From NCBI GenBank assembly GCA_039180525.1, contig JBCDDF010000004.1, positions 1-64,000 of the forward strand: a DNA stretch of 64,000 nt, in the 5' to 3' direction. The position numbers and the translations under genes were made by a program. The notes beneath the pieces are model-generated. The model was not told the DNA's origin. It did not search any database and worked only from the letters and a program-made list of their open reading frames with translations. The DNA comes from Halovulum sp039180525 (GTDB taxonomy: Bacteria > Pseudomonadota > Alphaproteobacteria > Rhodobacterales > Rhodobacteraceae). Of the stretch, positions 62,660 to 64,000 are shown in pieces (positions within the stretch are counted from its first letter, which is position 1; each line of letters opens with the position of its first letter).

Positions 62660-64000
62660 ATGACCGGGGACCATGTTGCCGTCATCGACATCGGTAAGAC
62701 GAATGCCAAACTGGCGCTCGTGCGGCCGTCGGATCTGTGCGAAATCGCGGTTGCGACCCGGCCAAATACCGTGCTGCCCGGTCCGCCCTATCCGCATTTC
62801 GATGTGGAGGGACATTGGGCTTTCCTGCTGGACACGCTCGCCGCGTTTCACTCAGAGCACGGCATTTCGGCGATCGCAATTACAACCCACGGCGCCGCTG
62901 GCGCACTGATCGCAGCGGATGGATCGCTCGCCGCCCCGATCCTTGACTATGAGCATACCGGTCCGGACGAAACCGCCGCGGCCTACGACACGATCCGGCC
63001 GCCTTTTACCGAAACCGGATCGCCCCGCCTATCGATGGGGCTCAACCTCGGGGCTCAGCTTTACTGGCAGTTCAAGGTGGACCCGGGCTTGCGCGACAGG
63101 GTTTGGCGTGTGGTGACGTATCCGCAATTCTGGGCGCATCGCCTGACCGGCATCCTTGCAACGGACGTGACCTCCCTTGGGTGTCACACAGACCTCTGGA
63201 ACCCCGCCGCGGGGACGTTCTCTGCCCTCCCCGACGCCTTGGGTATCGCCGAAAAGATCGCGCCCCCTCGAAAGCCGGGCGACATATTGGGAACGATCCT
63301 GCCCGAAATCGCCGGGCGGACGGGTCTGCCGACCGGGGCGCCTGTCTATTGCGGCATCCACGACTCGAATGCGTCCTTGCTGCCCCATCTCACGACGATT
63401 GAGCCGCCATTCAGCGTCGTCTCGACGGGGACCTGGGTGATCGCCATGGCGGTGGGCGGCAAGGTCGTGACGCTCGACCCCGCGCGCGATACGCTTGTGA
63501 ACGTCAACGCCTTTGGAAAAGCCGTGCCCTCCGCACGGTTCATGGGGGGGCGGGAACACGACATCGCTGTCGGCGAAACCCCTGCCGACGCGGATGTAAA
63601 GCACATGATGGATGTGCTGACACGGGCGACGATGCTTCTGCCGGCGGTCGTGCCCCAGACCGGCCCCTTCGCCGGTCAGCAGGCGCGTTGGCATGGGGCG
63701 GAACCCCAACTGGGATCCGGGCAACGCTCGGCGACGGTTGCCTTCTACCTCGCGCTCGTGACGTCTCATTGCCTAGAGCTCATCGGACACGAGGGCCCGG
63801 TTGTCGTCGAAGGCCCGTTTGCGCGAAACCGCGCGTATCTCTGGATGCTGGGGGCGGCAACAACGTCGCCGGTCTTTCCAATGAACAGCACGACCGGAAC
63901 GAGTCAGGGCGCGGCGTTGCTTGTCGTGGCCGATGAATACTATGGTCAAGAAAAAGAGGCGAACCCAGCACCGGAAGGGCGCCTGGCAACCCTACTCCCG
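62660..64000 (+). CDS. rhaK: Rhamnulokinase RhaK (partial, cut by window end)
   Basis: This sugar kinase of the FGGY type has 447 codons in the window with no stop, so the C-terminus lies beyond 64000. Seen are VAVIDIGKTNAKLALV (5-20), the hexokinase-like phosphate-1 region, ITTHGAAGALIAADG (about 75), and GIHDSNASLLPHL (about 235, catalytic Asp), VVSTGTWVIAM (about 255) and VVVEGPFARNR (about 380). It phosphorylates L-rhamnulose (rhamnose kinase activity is also reported in Rhizobium). It starts 5 bp after the rhaU stop. Confidence 0.88.
   Translation, partial: MTGDHVAVIDIGKTNAKLALVRPSDLCEIAVATRPNTVLPGPPYPHFDVEGHWAFLLDTLAAFHSEHGISAIAITTHGAAGALIAADGSLAAPILDYEHTGPDETAAAYDTIRPPFTETGSPRLSMGLNLGAQLYWQFKVDPGLRDRVWRVVTYPQFWAHRLTGILATDVTSLGCHTDLWNPAAGTFSALPDALGIAEKIAPPRKPGDILGTILPEIAGRTGLPTGAPVYCGIHDSNASLLPHLTTIEPPFSVVSTGTWVIAMAVGGKVVTLDPARDTLVNVNAFGKAVPSARFMGGREHDIAVGETPADADVKHMMDVLTRATMLLPAVVPQTGPFAGQQARWHGAEPQLGSGQRSATVAFYLALVTSHCLELIGHEGPVVVEGPFARNRAYLWMLGAATTSPVFPMNSTTGTSQGAALLVVADEYYGQEKEANPAPEGRLATLLP

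Overview
The window is a chimera of two very different kinds of DNA. Roughly the first 1.8 kb is AT-rich, gene-sparse eukaryotic sequence. It carries one spliceable exon of a frequenin/NCS-1 type neuronal calcium sensor (757-845, flanked by AG and GTGAGT), a tRNA-like (SINE-type) stretch and an interspersed-repeat-like terminus. The exon sequence is closest to arthropod frequenin as I remember it. From somewhere between about 1735 and 1870 to the end, the window is dense, GC-rich, intact bacterial DNA with short intergenic gaps, ATGA/GTGA overlaps and Shine-Dalgarno sites. A contaminant or symbiont contig misjoined to host sequence is the simplest reading.

The bacterial part looks like an alphaproteobacterium of the Rhodobacterales (Roseobacter/Paracoccaceae type). 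The evidence is RegB/PrrB next to SenC, GcrA, an Irr-fabA-fabB-fabI neighbourhood, AddAB with AmgK-MurU-TsaE, and a Rhizobium-style rha locus.

Layout. 1.9-11.7 kb: acyl-CoA synthetase, CPA1 cation/proton antiporter, entericidin-like lipoprotein, an enolase-superfamily dehydratase with a zinc alcohol dehydrogenase, a DUF1801 protein with an aldo/keto reductase, a TetA-like MFS exporter and a helix-hairpin-helix protein. 11.7-14.5 kb: dapD and an unusual sulfotransferase-LOG fusion. 14.6-18.9 kb: a tightly overlapped operon of type III polyketide synthase, ICMT-like methyltransferase, MMPL/RND exporter and a secreted protein, the best candidate here for an undescribed small-molecule system. 19.2-23.4 kb: tRNA-Arg(TCT), SelO, a family III CoA-transferase, DUF2165 and thioredoxin. 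23.4-35.8 kb: addA-addB-murU-amgK-tsaE, a PAS protein, regB and divergent senC, without the expected regA. 35.9-39.1 kb: fabI, fabB, fabA and divergent irr. 39.1-43.7 kb: an acetyltransferase, a histone-deacetylase-like hydrolase, and xseB-ispA-dxs for isoprenoid precursors. 43.9-49.5 kb: gcrA, an ABC-2 permease, a secreted protein, argD-argF and a degenerate GGDEF protein. 49.5-53.1 kb: a gene-free stretch with a 15-bp tandem repeat, DUF2177, a TPR protein and metG.

53.3-64 kb: a complete-looking L-rhamnose locus: rhaI and rhaD in one direction and rhaR-rhaS-rhaT-rhaP-rhaQ-rhaU-rhaK in the other, with rhaK cut by the window end. The shared control region carries three 10-bp direct repeats suited to a DeoR-type regulator. 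Rhamnose is imported by RhaSTPQ, its anomers are equilibrated by RhaU, RhaI isomerises it, RhaK phosphorylates it, and the RhaD aldolase/dehydrogenase splits it and oxidises the lactaldehyde.
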